From: Atopsyche davidsoni
Taxonomy: Eukaryota; Arthropoda; Insecta; Trichoptera; Hydrobiosidae
Reading direction: 5' to 3'
Assembly: GCA_022113835.1 (NCBI GenBank)
Contig: JAILWY010000009.1
Coordinates: forward strand, 18,328,001-18,392,000
Length of the DNA stretch: 64,000 nt
Shown: positions 38,801 through 48,829 of the stretch, piece after piece
How positions within the stretch are numbered: position 1 is the stretch's first letter
Layout: each line of letters opens with the position of its first letter
Notes under the pieces: generated by a model
What the model saw: the letters and a program-made list of their open reading frames with translations, nothing else
Database searches by the model: none
What the model was told of the DNA's origin: nothing
Position numbers and translations under genes: made by a program

Positions 38801-41800
38801 ATCGATCAATGATTATAGTGATTTCTCTCAATGCAACAGCAGATCTTTAGAGACATCAAGCTAGACAGCAGCAATTGTTTCCAACGATGGACGTGTTGGT
38901 TCCTACTTGGGTAGTAAATATCACAAAGTTCATCAATTTTGTTTAAATATATTATTAAATAATTAAATATCACAATCATTCCATGATTTTGATGGATTAA
39001 CTTTAAGTTATCGCTCGATTGTGTTTTCATCGAGATTTGGAGGCGTGCTACGCTTTTACTGGTGTATTTCGTCCTAAACTAACAGTAGAATCACAAAAGC
39101 AAACAGAGGAGATGTTTAAGCTTTCGTTTTCGGTGTTTTTTTTGTAAAACGCAGCGCTGTGTCTTATTGTGCCTGAACATGAACTGAAACTTCCAAAAGA
39201 TCGATTTTAGATTATTTTCAAAGGAAATTGACTATAACAGGCCGAGGGCTTCTCAACGAAGAATATAAACGTAAATGACTCTAATGAACTTCAATCTCAT
39301 TATTACATAACACGGTTGATTAAACAAACAAAATAAGCCGCAAACATCAAAGAGGTGGAATTTTCCAGGGTAAAAAGGAAAGAAAAACATTAAGTACAAG
39401 GTTAGATCATTTCATGGTTGTGTTAATTAGAAATGCCGTCCACCCGGGGAACATTTCAGGCATTTAGGATATGTCATTATTTGAGATTAAAAGCTTCAAT
39501 ATAGAAGCGGCACTTTTCTAATTTTAACAAGCTCTCTGCAAACAAGATATTTAAAATATCCATATAGCGTGGATATTTTAATATTAAAAAGTATTTTTGT
39601 TCCATACGATGCTTTTGATGTCAAAATTTTAATAAAATATAATAAATGTAAAACCTGCCGCCAAACAATTGTAGGTATTTTCAATTTTAATTTCATAAAA
39701 AATTTCCAGTGTATTTGTTTTATTTACATTACAATACGCGTTCTGTTATTATTTATCAATTCTAATTTGTTTAGGCCCAAAACGCGAGCACCATTATAAT
39801 AGTAAATAATTTTGAACGGCAGGTTTAACTACGTTTCCTCTCTTAAGAGTATTAAGGCTTATACATACATCCTTACATAGAAGGCAATTATATTAAATTG
39901 ATGATGTATTGTCTACTGGATATCCGTTTTTCCTATCACGCTTTCCATTGCCCAGTAGGACAAAACAAGAAAGATTTATTGCGGTTGTGCTGGACTTACA
40001 TACAATATTCGACATTTATCATATCAAGTCTTGGCTTACTGTAAAAAACTAATTTTATTTAAATGTTCTTTAATCATAGCATAAAATCATAACATAATTT
40101 ACCTTCTCGTCTTAACTGAATACGTTTTTAAAAAAGCACACAATTTTAAAAGTCAATTATAGCTTTTGAAGACCCAACTCAGTTCCCATTGCGTCTGCGA
40201 TGAGGCCTTGGACTCTCCTCTGGGCACGGCATGCTTGATTGAAAAATAAACTAGCAATATTGCGGTAAGTACTGTCCATATTATTCGAGCTGATTTAATA
40301 TTTATTGCCGATAACGATTGCAGGAAAATGGTCGCCTGTCGTTTTAAAGCTCCTATTATGAATTCCAGCTTGTTTATTCGAGCCAAAGCACTACGCTCCT
40401 TTATAAATATTGTAATTTCTATGTAATGAACCTCTCTCAATTTTCCTGGCCCTAATAATATTAATTTCATTTTTTTTTTAATAAGTGACATTGTTTTTTT
40501 TTTTTTCTTTCCTTATCTTTTTAAAGCATTGATTATCAAAAATGCTATTTAGAAACAGTTCGAAAAATGTGTATTGAGGTTTCACTTTAAATTTATAGTA
40601 GATTCTTCAAATTTCAAAATAAATTCAACGTAGTTCCATCAAAGTTCCTACAAATAATTCAATTTAAAAAAAAATCCTTTTTTTAAACATATTTTTGATG
40701 GAAATAACTTGAAAGATATTTAGAACATTGATTTCTTATTAATATGTCTAAGCTCTATTAATTTTATAGTCAGCTTACATCTCCAGGAATTCTATACAAT
40801 ATATTTAGCTAGGTCTTTTTACAAAACATTGATCAAAAAGAAACGCTATCATTTAAAGTTTTCCAATATTCAAACTAAGTAAATATATTTTTATTTTTTT
40901 ATATATATATAATTAATTACGCGGTAATTAATCAAAATTAAAAATAATTATTTTTACCCTACTGTAAAAATATTACATGAAAATGATCTTTTTTATTTTA
41001 AAAATGTATAAATTCGTTCGTCGTTTGACTCAAGTCAATTACATGAAGATTACTTATGATTCGCTGATTATAATGAACTCTGAATGAGACACGAGTGCAT
41101 TTGTGTACCTGATAAAAGTTAATCTGTGTCTTTTATTTGAAACAAGTCAATGTGGTTTTTCGGACTCGAGTCAGTAGACATGGCGAGCTTTTCCCACGCC
41201 CCAGCGGCGGCAGTAACAGTTCACGCAACTTAAACCAAACTGAGCTTACAAAAAGTGGCCTGTTTTGTGAGCTCAATTTTATTTTTTAGGAGCTAAGATC
41301 TCAAATAATACAACTGAGATATTTTCCGAAAACTGCATTTTACTTAACAATTAATTTTAAATAAAAAATATTTTCAATTAATAAATTTTGTAAAATTCAT
41401 ATTTTTGAATTCATCGAGGATCTTTGGGTAAACTATTTAGTTTTTTTTTCGTTTAAATTGTCAATACAGAAAATAAACCATCGAAATAAAAGTCCTTGGC
41501 AACAAATCTTACGTAATGGTTGACTACCCGGTATACAATTATGGAAAGCCTAATGTCTTTTCTGTTTTTTTTTTAACTAAGCTGGTTGATTTATAAATTT
41601 CATTAAAATAAAACGCTGTTAAAAAATGATATTTAAGAAAGTCTTTTTCATTTAACAAAATTATAAGTACATAATTTTTAAATGCATGTTTTTCACTAGG
41701 TTTCAAAAATTCATATTTATAAGTATGAATTTTATTGTTGTTTTGCTTTAAGTTATTATTATTTTAATTTGTCAACTAATATGTATTTTCATCGTGAGAA

Positions 41801-41812
41801 AATAAAATGCGT
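35871..41812. other. Intronic AT-rich sequence
   Basis: No supported gene. A small hairpin GTGAACTAT...ATAGTTCAC lies at about 38438-38466. A 112-codon ORF on the minus strand (40153-40491) starts in a poly-T region, has no recognisable domain and is not called. GC-rich islands lie at 35920-36000 and 36300-36360. Confidence 0.45.
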
Positions 41813-41943
41813 TTTGATAATGCTAACATGAAAAGTTCGCGAAACCGGTCACCAATAAAATTAACATGCGGAAAAATCACTAAAGTATTTTATTTAAAAT
41901 ATTAATGTGGAATTCCATCATGTACTCTTGTCAAAAATATTGA
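41813..41943 (+). repeat. R1 repeat copy, plus orientation
   Basis: TTTTGATAATGCTAACATGA, a partly decayed hairpin, GCGAAACCGGTCACCAATAA, then TTAACATGCGG, ATCACTAAAGTATTTTATTT, GGAATTCCATCATGTACTCT and TGTCAAAAATATTGATT. This is the cleanest example of the complete R1 3' part, from the hairpin to the GTCAAAAATATT end. Confidence 0.8.
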
Positions 41944-44828
41944 TTTCATAAAATGAAATGAATTTCATAGGTGGATTGCTCGATACCCAGTACAATAATA
42001 TCAAATAATAAAGATATCCGGTGTACTCGTAAACTAGTTCACATTGCGTTATCAGGTGTTCGGGAATAAAAAACAAAATTATTAAAAAAAAAAAACCCTT
42101 TCAATAGTTTTACACTCTCATCAATATCATTCTGGTCCGAATAATTTTTCGAATACAAAAAAATATCTCATGATTTTATTACAGCTGTGTTCTTGATAAT
42201 CGTTTTAAGACTAGTTCTATTTATTAAGCAAATAACTGATTTATAAAACTATGGCTATTACATATGTAATATGTACTGGTTTTATAAAAATGGATTAAAT
42301 TTCCCTTTACTTTTGAAGTGTCTCTTGTGACAATTAATCAGATGTTTACAATCACACAGAAATGCAAACATATTTTCTTTTTAAAAATTATGAAATATCA
42401 TAATATTTTTTATTCATGGATGATATCTATTATATTAACTTGCAGTTGTGTATTTCACAGAATATATTACACGATGAAATTAATTAAAATATTATAGTTT
42501 CATTTAAATATATCTAAAACTGTTATTTTATCAAAATATTCAGAATCCCATGAATATTAATTAAATTCAAAAAGTATTTATATACGATACATTAATTTTT
42601 AAGATCTTCTATCAATTCTCAGAATATATTAAGTTAAAAATACCTCAATCACAACGAATTATTACCATTATCGTGTACCCAGCCAATTTCTAAAATATTA
42701 ATGGTTTGAGAGACGTAAATATTTAACTGAAACAGTGAATAGGCATTGAAACAAAATATTTAACTTTACCTCGTAAAATAAATGAACATGAATGATTTCT
42801 CAACAAGAAAATTTTCTTAGAAAAAAATTTACAGGTGCAAATTCAACTCAATGACATCTCCATTAATGTTATATTTACAAAGCCAAGTCGATTTGTTAAT
42901 TTAATACAGGTATAAAAGATACACAGCACTTGTACGAGGATTAAGTCAATCTGGGCACCGTCCAAGGAGCTTCAGCTCCCCGCACGAGCGTCGAAATGAC
43001 CCAAAGATCTCTCGAGTCGACAGAAGGTTTGCTGCTGTATACTTACAAACATTCTACGCCGCTACAGGACACCCACGGGCCTTGCCAAAGCTACCTTTCT
43101 GATTAAGAGACAGCACGATAAATTTCCCAATGCCATTAAATAGCACCATTTGTTCATTTTATCAGGTGACATTGTTATATTGCTTAAATTTTCGCCATAC
43201 ATTGAAACAAAACGGCTTAGAAGTTTACCAATGAATAATTTTGTTCGTTCAAATCGTATGCTTTTTTACTTCAATAATGTATTTATTTGTGTGTAAAATC
43301 CAGTCAATTACGCTTATTATAAACCGGAAAGCTAATGTGACATCTAAGTTTTTCCGACGTATTATCCTCGCTTAAGTCAGAAGTAAAATTTGATTCTGTT
43401 ATCATTTTTTCTCTACACAAAAAGACGAGGATTTTTACAAGCGAGTCCCAGAAAGAACCCTAAAAATGGTGATAAAAGAAGCAGTAAAAAGCATAATAAA
43501 TAAAATCGTAGCTTACCTGCAAAGTGATAATAGAAACCATTAAGAAAATTCTGCTGTAAATTTGGTCGAGATAAAAGTAAATATACTCCATAACCCAACT
43601 CAGATTCAAGATTCAACCCTAAAAAATACGTTGTTTACCTTGCGGGCCGGAAGCGCGGCGGCGAGGTGGCCTGTGAGGCGCGCGTTACGGAGGTTTTGTC
43701 GTTTTTATAAGTTATGAGCCGGCGATCTCCGCCGCGGCGGTCACTTTGTTAGTTTTTATTAGCCCCGAGTTGCGCTCCAACTGTTCCGAGTCACGTTCAT
43801 TCAATTTATACTACCCTTGCCTAGGGCTACCGTATTATAAAAAATATATAAATAACCGATTGCACCGCTTGCTTTATGATAATTCTATGAATTTTCTCGT
43901 GAAATTTGTTTCAATTTTTTATGAAGATACAATGTATGAGTTCATGACATATTTTTAATAAATAAATTTTTAAAAAAAGAAAAATTATATTAATCTATTC
44001 TATTCTATCATCTATTGTATTCCTTTTTTTTTCTACAGTGAAAAAATTAAAACTCATGAGTTATTTTTTTAATAATATCGGACCCAGAAGACATCTGAAT
44101 GCGTCAATGGGAAATTTCTAGTCTTTAATAATGTTTTTTGGCCTTAGGTGACGTTAGTAATATATGAAATAAATTTCAAAATTATTTTCTTGCATTGTAG
44201 CACAGTCGCCCTCGGCTCGGAGCCCCGACTCGGCCACCTGAGTTGACCGTTTATTCCACACGAGAGGCTATTCCCGCGCTCCTTGTTTGGCTGAGAAGCC
44301 TTCCTATTTTTAAGCCCATAAGAAAGCCTTGATATTTACAGCGACTATATTTTCAGAAACAATAATTTAGCTGCGATAAACACTTTTTTATTCCTTTTCT
44401 AGTATTAACTTTCATTCGTTGTTATGTTGTCGTTTTTTTGTAAATTATGACTTTCAAGGGTTTGTAAAGTATATATTTATTGCGAGAGAATTTCTCAGAA
44501 AACAAAACTTAATCTAAAGAAAAAATATTAAATATTTAAATTGAATAAATTTGCAAGAAATTATTTAGACCACAATTTTCCCATTAAATATTTACTAGTA
44601 GTATGTTTGCCTCAACTGTGGTTAACTAACGGAAAGGATTTCACTTTTTTCTTTTAATAGAAAATAATACATTTTTCCAAAAAAAAATCAAAACATATTT
44701 GAATTTAATAAACTAGATATAAAAATATTACTTTGTAAAGCCGCTTTTCAACTATTTTCTTTTTTGTGACTTATGTTTCACTAACCTCGTTTCATTGGTA
44801 TTTTCAAATAGAAAGATTTTTTTGTCTG
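41944..44828. other. Intronic AT-rich sequence
   Basis: No gene supported. GC-rich islands at about 42955-43085, 43640-43745 and 44200-44290 lack splice sites in an open frame that I could recognise. Confidence 0.45.
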
Positions 44829-44900
44829 AAAATGTCAACAATGAAGGTTGGTAAAACTAGTCTCACAATAAAGTAGAAAAAGTCGTTTTTTATTTGTTTT
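44829..44900 (+). repeat. Diverged R1/R2-like hairpin-GAAAC relic
   Basis: TGAAAATGTCAACAATGAAG, a GTCAAC...GTTGGT stem, then AAAACTAGTCTCACAATAAA. It has the stem and (G/A)AAAC order of both families and an ACTAGT end like R2, but the CTGATGA box is lost. It is probably a decayed member. Confidence 0.45.
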
Positions 44901-45560
44901 TGAAACCTGAAGTGCCAAAAAGCAAACTCGTACTCAAAAAACGTTTGATTAATAAATGACTAAGAACCTGACAGATGAATGTAAATTTAATTTTGTCGGT
45001 CAATAAATCTCACTTTTCCCTTTCCCGAGTATTAATCAAAATATTCGACGACACCTCTTGAATAACGCCCTTGCCAATATCCAATTCATTATTTGACGTT
45101 ATGGAGAGGCTGTAATCAAGACACAGGCCCCGGGGGACGCGGGCGTGCTCTATCGCCGCAACACATCGGCGGCTTTGGGGCGCGCCACTGCCGCACGGGG
45201 TCAGCGAGGAATGAAAATACTGAAACAAATTGTGTTTGTACTTTATCCTAAAAAAAAAACAGATTTTAAGAAAATAAAGACCGCATTTTAACAAGTCTTT
45301 ACATTTATCTACTTATTCAATCGGCGGTAGATCTTGGCCTTCTCCGAGAAAGGGTGCCCGCAGGCTCGGCTCGGCGTTGCCGTCCTCCAGCGTGCTCCCT
45401 TCATCAACTCAACTACATCACTTCTATCATCGTCATCGTGATATCGTGCAATGTGCAAAGAAATTCTATATTTTTGTAAAATACCTTTAAAGGTAACTCA
45501 AATACCCCGGTAAAATTGGCAGCTGAATTAAATAATTCCAAATCAATAACCTATTTTATT

Positions 45561-46590
45561 TTATTGAATATTGTACATTTTTTCGTTATCTCTTACTTGT
45601 TGCCACCTAGTGGGAAGTAAAAATAGCCCTTTTTTATAGAAGTCTTTCTTTGGTGAGTAAGGAGGATATGGTAAAACTTCCCAACCAAGCTCAGAATTTT
45701 TTTCCCGTGTCATTCTTGCACCATGGGGTCGTCCATTATCATGTAGGAGGATGACTCTACATCTATTTCCTGTACTTGGCCGATTTCTCACAATGTTTTC
45801 ATTCAAGCGATTAAGTTGCTCACAATAAACATCATAATTTATTGTTTCTTTTGGTTTTAATAGCTCATAGTGGATGATTCCTTTAAAACCCCACCAAACA
45901 CAATGCAATACCCTATGTATGGTAGAATTTGACTAAGGAGTTGGCTTGGCCCTATGATTTGGTAATAACCTTTATTTATTGCGTTTCCTATTATCATACA
46001 GGATCTATTTTTCATATTCAGTGTTAATGCGTTTTAAAACAGGTTCTACACAAGTATTTACCCGCACCATTTTGTTCACTTCTGTTAGGTCGTGCGGTAC
46101 CCTTTGAGCTTCTCTCCAAATTTATCAATTCTTCGCTGTTGACAGCACTAAAGTCTATTAGACAATTCTTGAATGATGATCAATTCTGGATTTAACTCGA
46201 TTTCCTCTATTAAAAGTGCATCGTCAAATTTGACAGGTCTACCAGATCGAGGTACATCTTCAAGACACAAATTTCCTGATTCATTTTTTAAAGCCAATAC
46301 TGGCATGTGCAAACACATAAATATTGCAAAGGTTTTTTAAAGCAACAGTTGCCGAGTTTTTTTTTATGAAACTCATACAACATCAAACAACGCAAAAAAT
46401 GTTTGGATGAAAATTCTTCCGCCTTTGTTAAAAAAGGGTCATAAAAACAAAATAGGTAGGCTAGGCCGCGTTAACAAACAAGCAAAAAACAATTACAACT
46501 GAACAACTCAAAGGACGAGTTCCAACTGAGTGCGTACTGCACCGCCTATACAAAAACGACCAAACTTTCGAATATACCTAATACTAACGG
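45561..46590 (-). pseudogene. Mariner transposase, broken copy
   Basis: Tc1/mariner-superfamily element, minus strand. From the 5' end: TTAGGTATATTCGAAAGTTT near 46588 looks like a mariner terminal repeat. A decayed helix-turn-helix region (LYEFHKKNSATVALKNLCNI in shifting frames) lies at about 46310-46430. PRSGRPVKFDD is at about 46220-46260. VNKM and a KRIN.EYE region follow. Then comes an intact stretch of about 115 codons (45561-45908) with CVWWGFKGIIHYELLKP, the HDNGRPH catalytic-Asp motif at about 45722-45744 and LGWEVLPYPPYSP. After YSP the expected segment with the third catalytic Asp is missing; the frame runs straight into LPTRWQQVRDN, so an internal deletion removed it. Several frameshifts and stops lie upstream. 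No 3' terminal repeat was found. The copy is dead. Confidence 0.85.
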
Positions 46591-47042
46591 ATGCCGGCTG
46601 GGAAAGGTTTTCATAGAGAGAGTGACTTGTCCAGTGACGCGCGTGGGTCGACCGCTGGATAAAACTTGCCAAAAGATTAGCTGAACTGATTAGTTTTCAA
46701 GGCTCTTTATGCTGATTCTTTGCACTCTTCAGAAGGCGGGTTTATTCACCGTTTGTTTTCAGACGGAACTTATCACATGATGTATAGAATATTAAGTACT
46801 TATTTCGAGCCTAAACTTTGACAGGGATTTTAACACAGATAGAGCTACGGCTTACAACTTACCCGGATGTTCCTGTGATGGGTCTGAATATACCCGGAAA
46901 CATCAAATGCGATGTAACTTTTACTCGCCATCCATTAGAGTGGAGACTTTCTATAATTAGTTTTGGCAAAGACTAATCCAACTTATCAAGCCAGAACAGA
47001 GATGCTGAATAATATGGTACTGTGATAACTAAAAACTTGATT

Positions 47043-47075
47043 CTCCACCTATATAAGAACGTTATATAGGTGGAG
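47043..47075. repeat. Perfect 14-bp stem hairpin
   Basis: CTCCACCTATATAA and its exact inverse are separated by GAACG. It lies in unassigned intron between the mariner relic and an R1 copy. It could be a fragment of a fold-back element; it is too short and lacks the arm length of a typical miRNA precursor. Confidence 0.75.
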
Positions 47076-47669
47076 ACAACGGAGGTGTGCGTCTTCGAGG
47101 AGAATATTGAAGTTTTGAAATCTCATCGAGAATAAAAATACATATATAATTGAAATTTTCACATGAAAATTTTGTAATTTTTGTCTTTTTTAAAAAAAAA
47201 TTGTCTTGCGATAAAAGTTGATCTTGTAGAAATCGCATCATTACGACGACTTTTTTTCATACTGCTTACATTTCTCCTATCAATTTTTTTAAACTTATGA
47301 ACGAATGCTATGCTTTTGCTCCCTATTGTTTCCAAATTTTCGCCTTTCGAAGCTTTCATTAAAAAAAAATTAAAACCCAAATATAATCATATCCAAGAGA
47401 ATTTTAGTTTCCTTAAAACTTTTACTTCATATAAAAATATACAAAATTGACAGCATGTTATATATAAATGCACGCTTTCGTTGGAAGTATTGCAAAAAAT
47501 TTTCAAAAAATCTATTGGAATCTGAAAAGACTTCAGGTAGGCTGTCACTAGCAGCACTCCCGCGTCTGTCCTCCGCGCCGGATTATTCAATGCCAGGATT
47601 TACATTTGTCATGTAGAGTTGTCCAATTTTTATGTATATATATATATATATATATTTTTTTTTTATATT

Positions 47670-47900
47670 TTTGAATAAAATAATTGAGTGATTTTCCACA
47701 TTTCGTTTTTATTAGTGACCGGTTTCGCCAACCTTTCACGTTGGCATTATCAAACAGAGTGAGATTTTATATAATAATAAGCAATTAGGTAAACAATTGT
47801 TAGAGGGAGAGGTTGTTGGAAAGAGAGAGAGTGATTGTCAGGTGGTAAGGGCTGATGTGATTTTAATGTACCTGACAAGTGGAGGATTCTATATAATTGC
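47670..47900 (-). repeat. R1 repeat, long copy in minus orientation
   Basis: On the minus strand this shows the body (GGTACATTAAAATCACATCA, CACCTGACAATCACT, a CTCTCT run, GTTTACCTAATTGC), then TTTGATAATGCCAACG, a perfect GCCAAC...GTTGGC hairpin, GAAACCGGTCACTAATAAAA and a CACTCAATTATTTTATTC tail. It matches the 56.3-kb copy closely and the 35.6-kb copy in the opposite orientation. It sits beside a (TA)n run at 47630-47656. Confidence 0.85.
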
Positions 47901-47988
47901 AAATCTTTGTGAACAAATGTTTTTATATTAATGGGGTAATTATCTAAAGTAGTGACTTTGGGGCGCAGCATATATACATATATATATA

Positions 47989-48545
47989 CAGTGTGTCCAA
48001 AGAGAGTATCAAGCATTTGTTAGTTCAGTAAAACAAAAACTACTGGTAATCAAGTATTTTTTTTATTGTAGATTATAAGAATACAAAATGTAAAATTATT
48101 ATGAAAAGATGATGTTATCCAAATGATGACCGTTACGCTGCTGGCACTCTTCTAATCTAGAACGATGATGCTAATAACACGCTGACACATAGCCCTCGAT
48201 ATTGCTGCCATTTCTAACCTGATGTTTTGTTTTAATTCTGTTAGGTTCGTCGGATTATTCTCAACCCTATTTTTAAGATGGCCCCATACGAAATAGTCAA
48301 GAGGGCTAAGGTCGAGGCATCTGGGAGGCCAGTTGATGTTACCTCTACGTGAAATGACCTTATTGGGGAATAATTCGTTAACAGCTTCAATTGATTGGTT
48401 GGATGTATGGCACGTGGACCCTTCTTGTTGGAACCACTTTCTTGAGTTGAAACCTTGAAATTCCTGCAACTCTGGCCCAAACATTTTCGCAGCATATCGC
48501 AATAACGGCCCCGATTGCAATAACCCGATACTATTTTTGGGCACC

Positions 48546-48548
<3 letters not shown>
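47989..48548 (-). mobile_element. 560-bp TIR element, Tc1/mariner-superfamily deletion derivative
   Basis: Terminal inverted repeats begin CAGTGTGTCC at the left and CAGGGTGCCC at the right (inverse of GGGCACCCTG), matching at 18 of the first 22 positions by eye. Both ends abut TA in TA-rich runs, as expected for TA-targeting transposons. It keeps only the 3' half of a transposase gene, in minus orientation. The right end lies 80 bp from exon C of the receptor. Confidence 0.8.
48152..48544 (-). pseudogene. Truncated DDE transposase (C-terminal half)
   Basis: About 130 codons without N-terminal DNA-binding domains. The segment WFQQEGSTCHTSNQSIEAVN, followed by ISRRGNINWPPRCLDLSPLD and YFVWGHLKNRVENNP, is the well-known Tc1/mariner-superfamily motif order WFQQDGA.CH ... 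NWPPRS.DL.PLD.FLWG. The Asp normally found in QQDGA is Glu here, so a catalytic residue is changed, and the first catalytic Asp region is deleted. The reading frame starts inside the terminal repeat, which proves an internal deletion. It is not a functional gene. Confidence 0.85.

Positions 48549-48577
<29 letters not shown>
48549..48577. repeat. (TA)n microsatellite before exon C
   Basis: About 14 TA units directly after the transposon end and 51 bp before exon C. It may represent the expanded TA target site. Together with the element it forms the immediate upstream context of the splice acceptor. Confidence 0.95.
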
Positions 48578-48580
<3 letters not shown>

Positions 48581-48628
48581 TCAAAAACATATTGACATGG
48601 TGAAATATAGTCCGATTCCTTGTTGCAG

Positions 48629-48829
48629 AGCGAGCTGAGTACGTACGGGGCGGGCGGGGTGTTCGAGTGCCTCCCCTGTGCCGAGGGCTGCGAGGCCTGC
48701 GAGGACAGCTCTCCGTGCGTGGTGTCCCTCAACTGGCTCGTGAGAAGCATCATTCTGGCGCTGTCCTGCATAGTCATATGCTGTCTGCCCATCGTGGTCA
48801 TCTTCACGTGGAAGTATGGAAACGTCAAG
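48629..48829 (+). CDS. GPR158-like orphan class C GPCR, exon C (Cys-rich linker and TM1)
   Basis: Internal exon of exactly 67 codons, phase 0 at both ends, with TCCTTGTTGCAG before and GTCAGT after. It opens with SELSTYGAGG, then FECLPCAEGCEACEDSSPC, the signature C.PC.EGC..C...SPC linker that lies just outside the membrane in GPR158/GPR179. Then NWLVRSIILALSCIVICCLP and IVVIFTW form one long hydrophobic helix (about residues 37-61), the first transmembrane segment. It ends KYGNVK, the start of the first intracellular loop. The human GPR158 linker has the same Cys spacing. GC-rich codons contrast with the flanks. The remaining helices must be encoded by later exons that I cannot find in the window. 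The product is a plasma-membrane orphan receptor of the neuronal GPR158 type; the ligand and coupling in insects are not known to me. Confidence 0.93.

Larger units (their letters stand above)
10889..48628 (+). other. Giant intron between exons B and C (37.7 kb)
   Basis: GTGAGT donor after exon B; TCCTTGTTGCAG acceptor before exon C; phase 0 on both sides. I find no extra exon of the receptor inside it, and the protein sequence reads smoothly from the B end to the C start. The intron is a repeat archive: R1 and hammerhead-type repeats, TIR elements, a broken mariner, and tandem arrays, all listed separately. Scattered GC-richer islands of 50-150 bp (for example near 25140, 32230, 36310, 43640 and 44210) have no recognisable protein. 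Confidence 0.8.

Noticed and set aside
40153..40491. 112-codon minus-strand ORF
   Set aside because: No domain, signal or splice context. It begins in a poly-T tract and its composition fits chance in AT-rich DNA.
45010..45294. 94-codon minus-strand ORF with a TTGTTTCAG acceptor-like site
   Set aside because: Composition follows a local GC island; no donor and no known family.
48241..48828. 195-codon minus-strand ORF across the transposon and exon C
   Set aside because: It is the shadow of exon C on the opposite strand joined to the TA repeat and an off-frame of the transposase.
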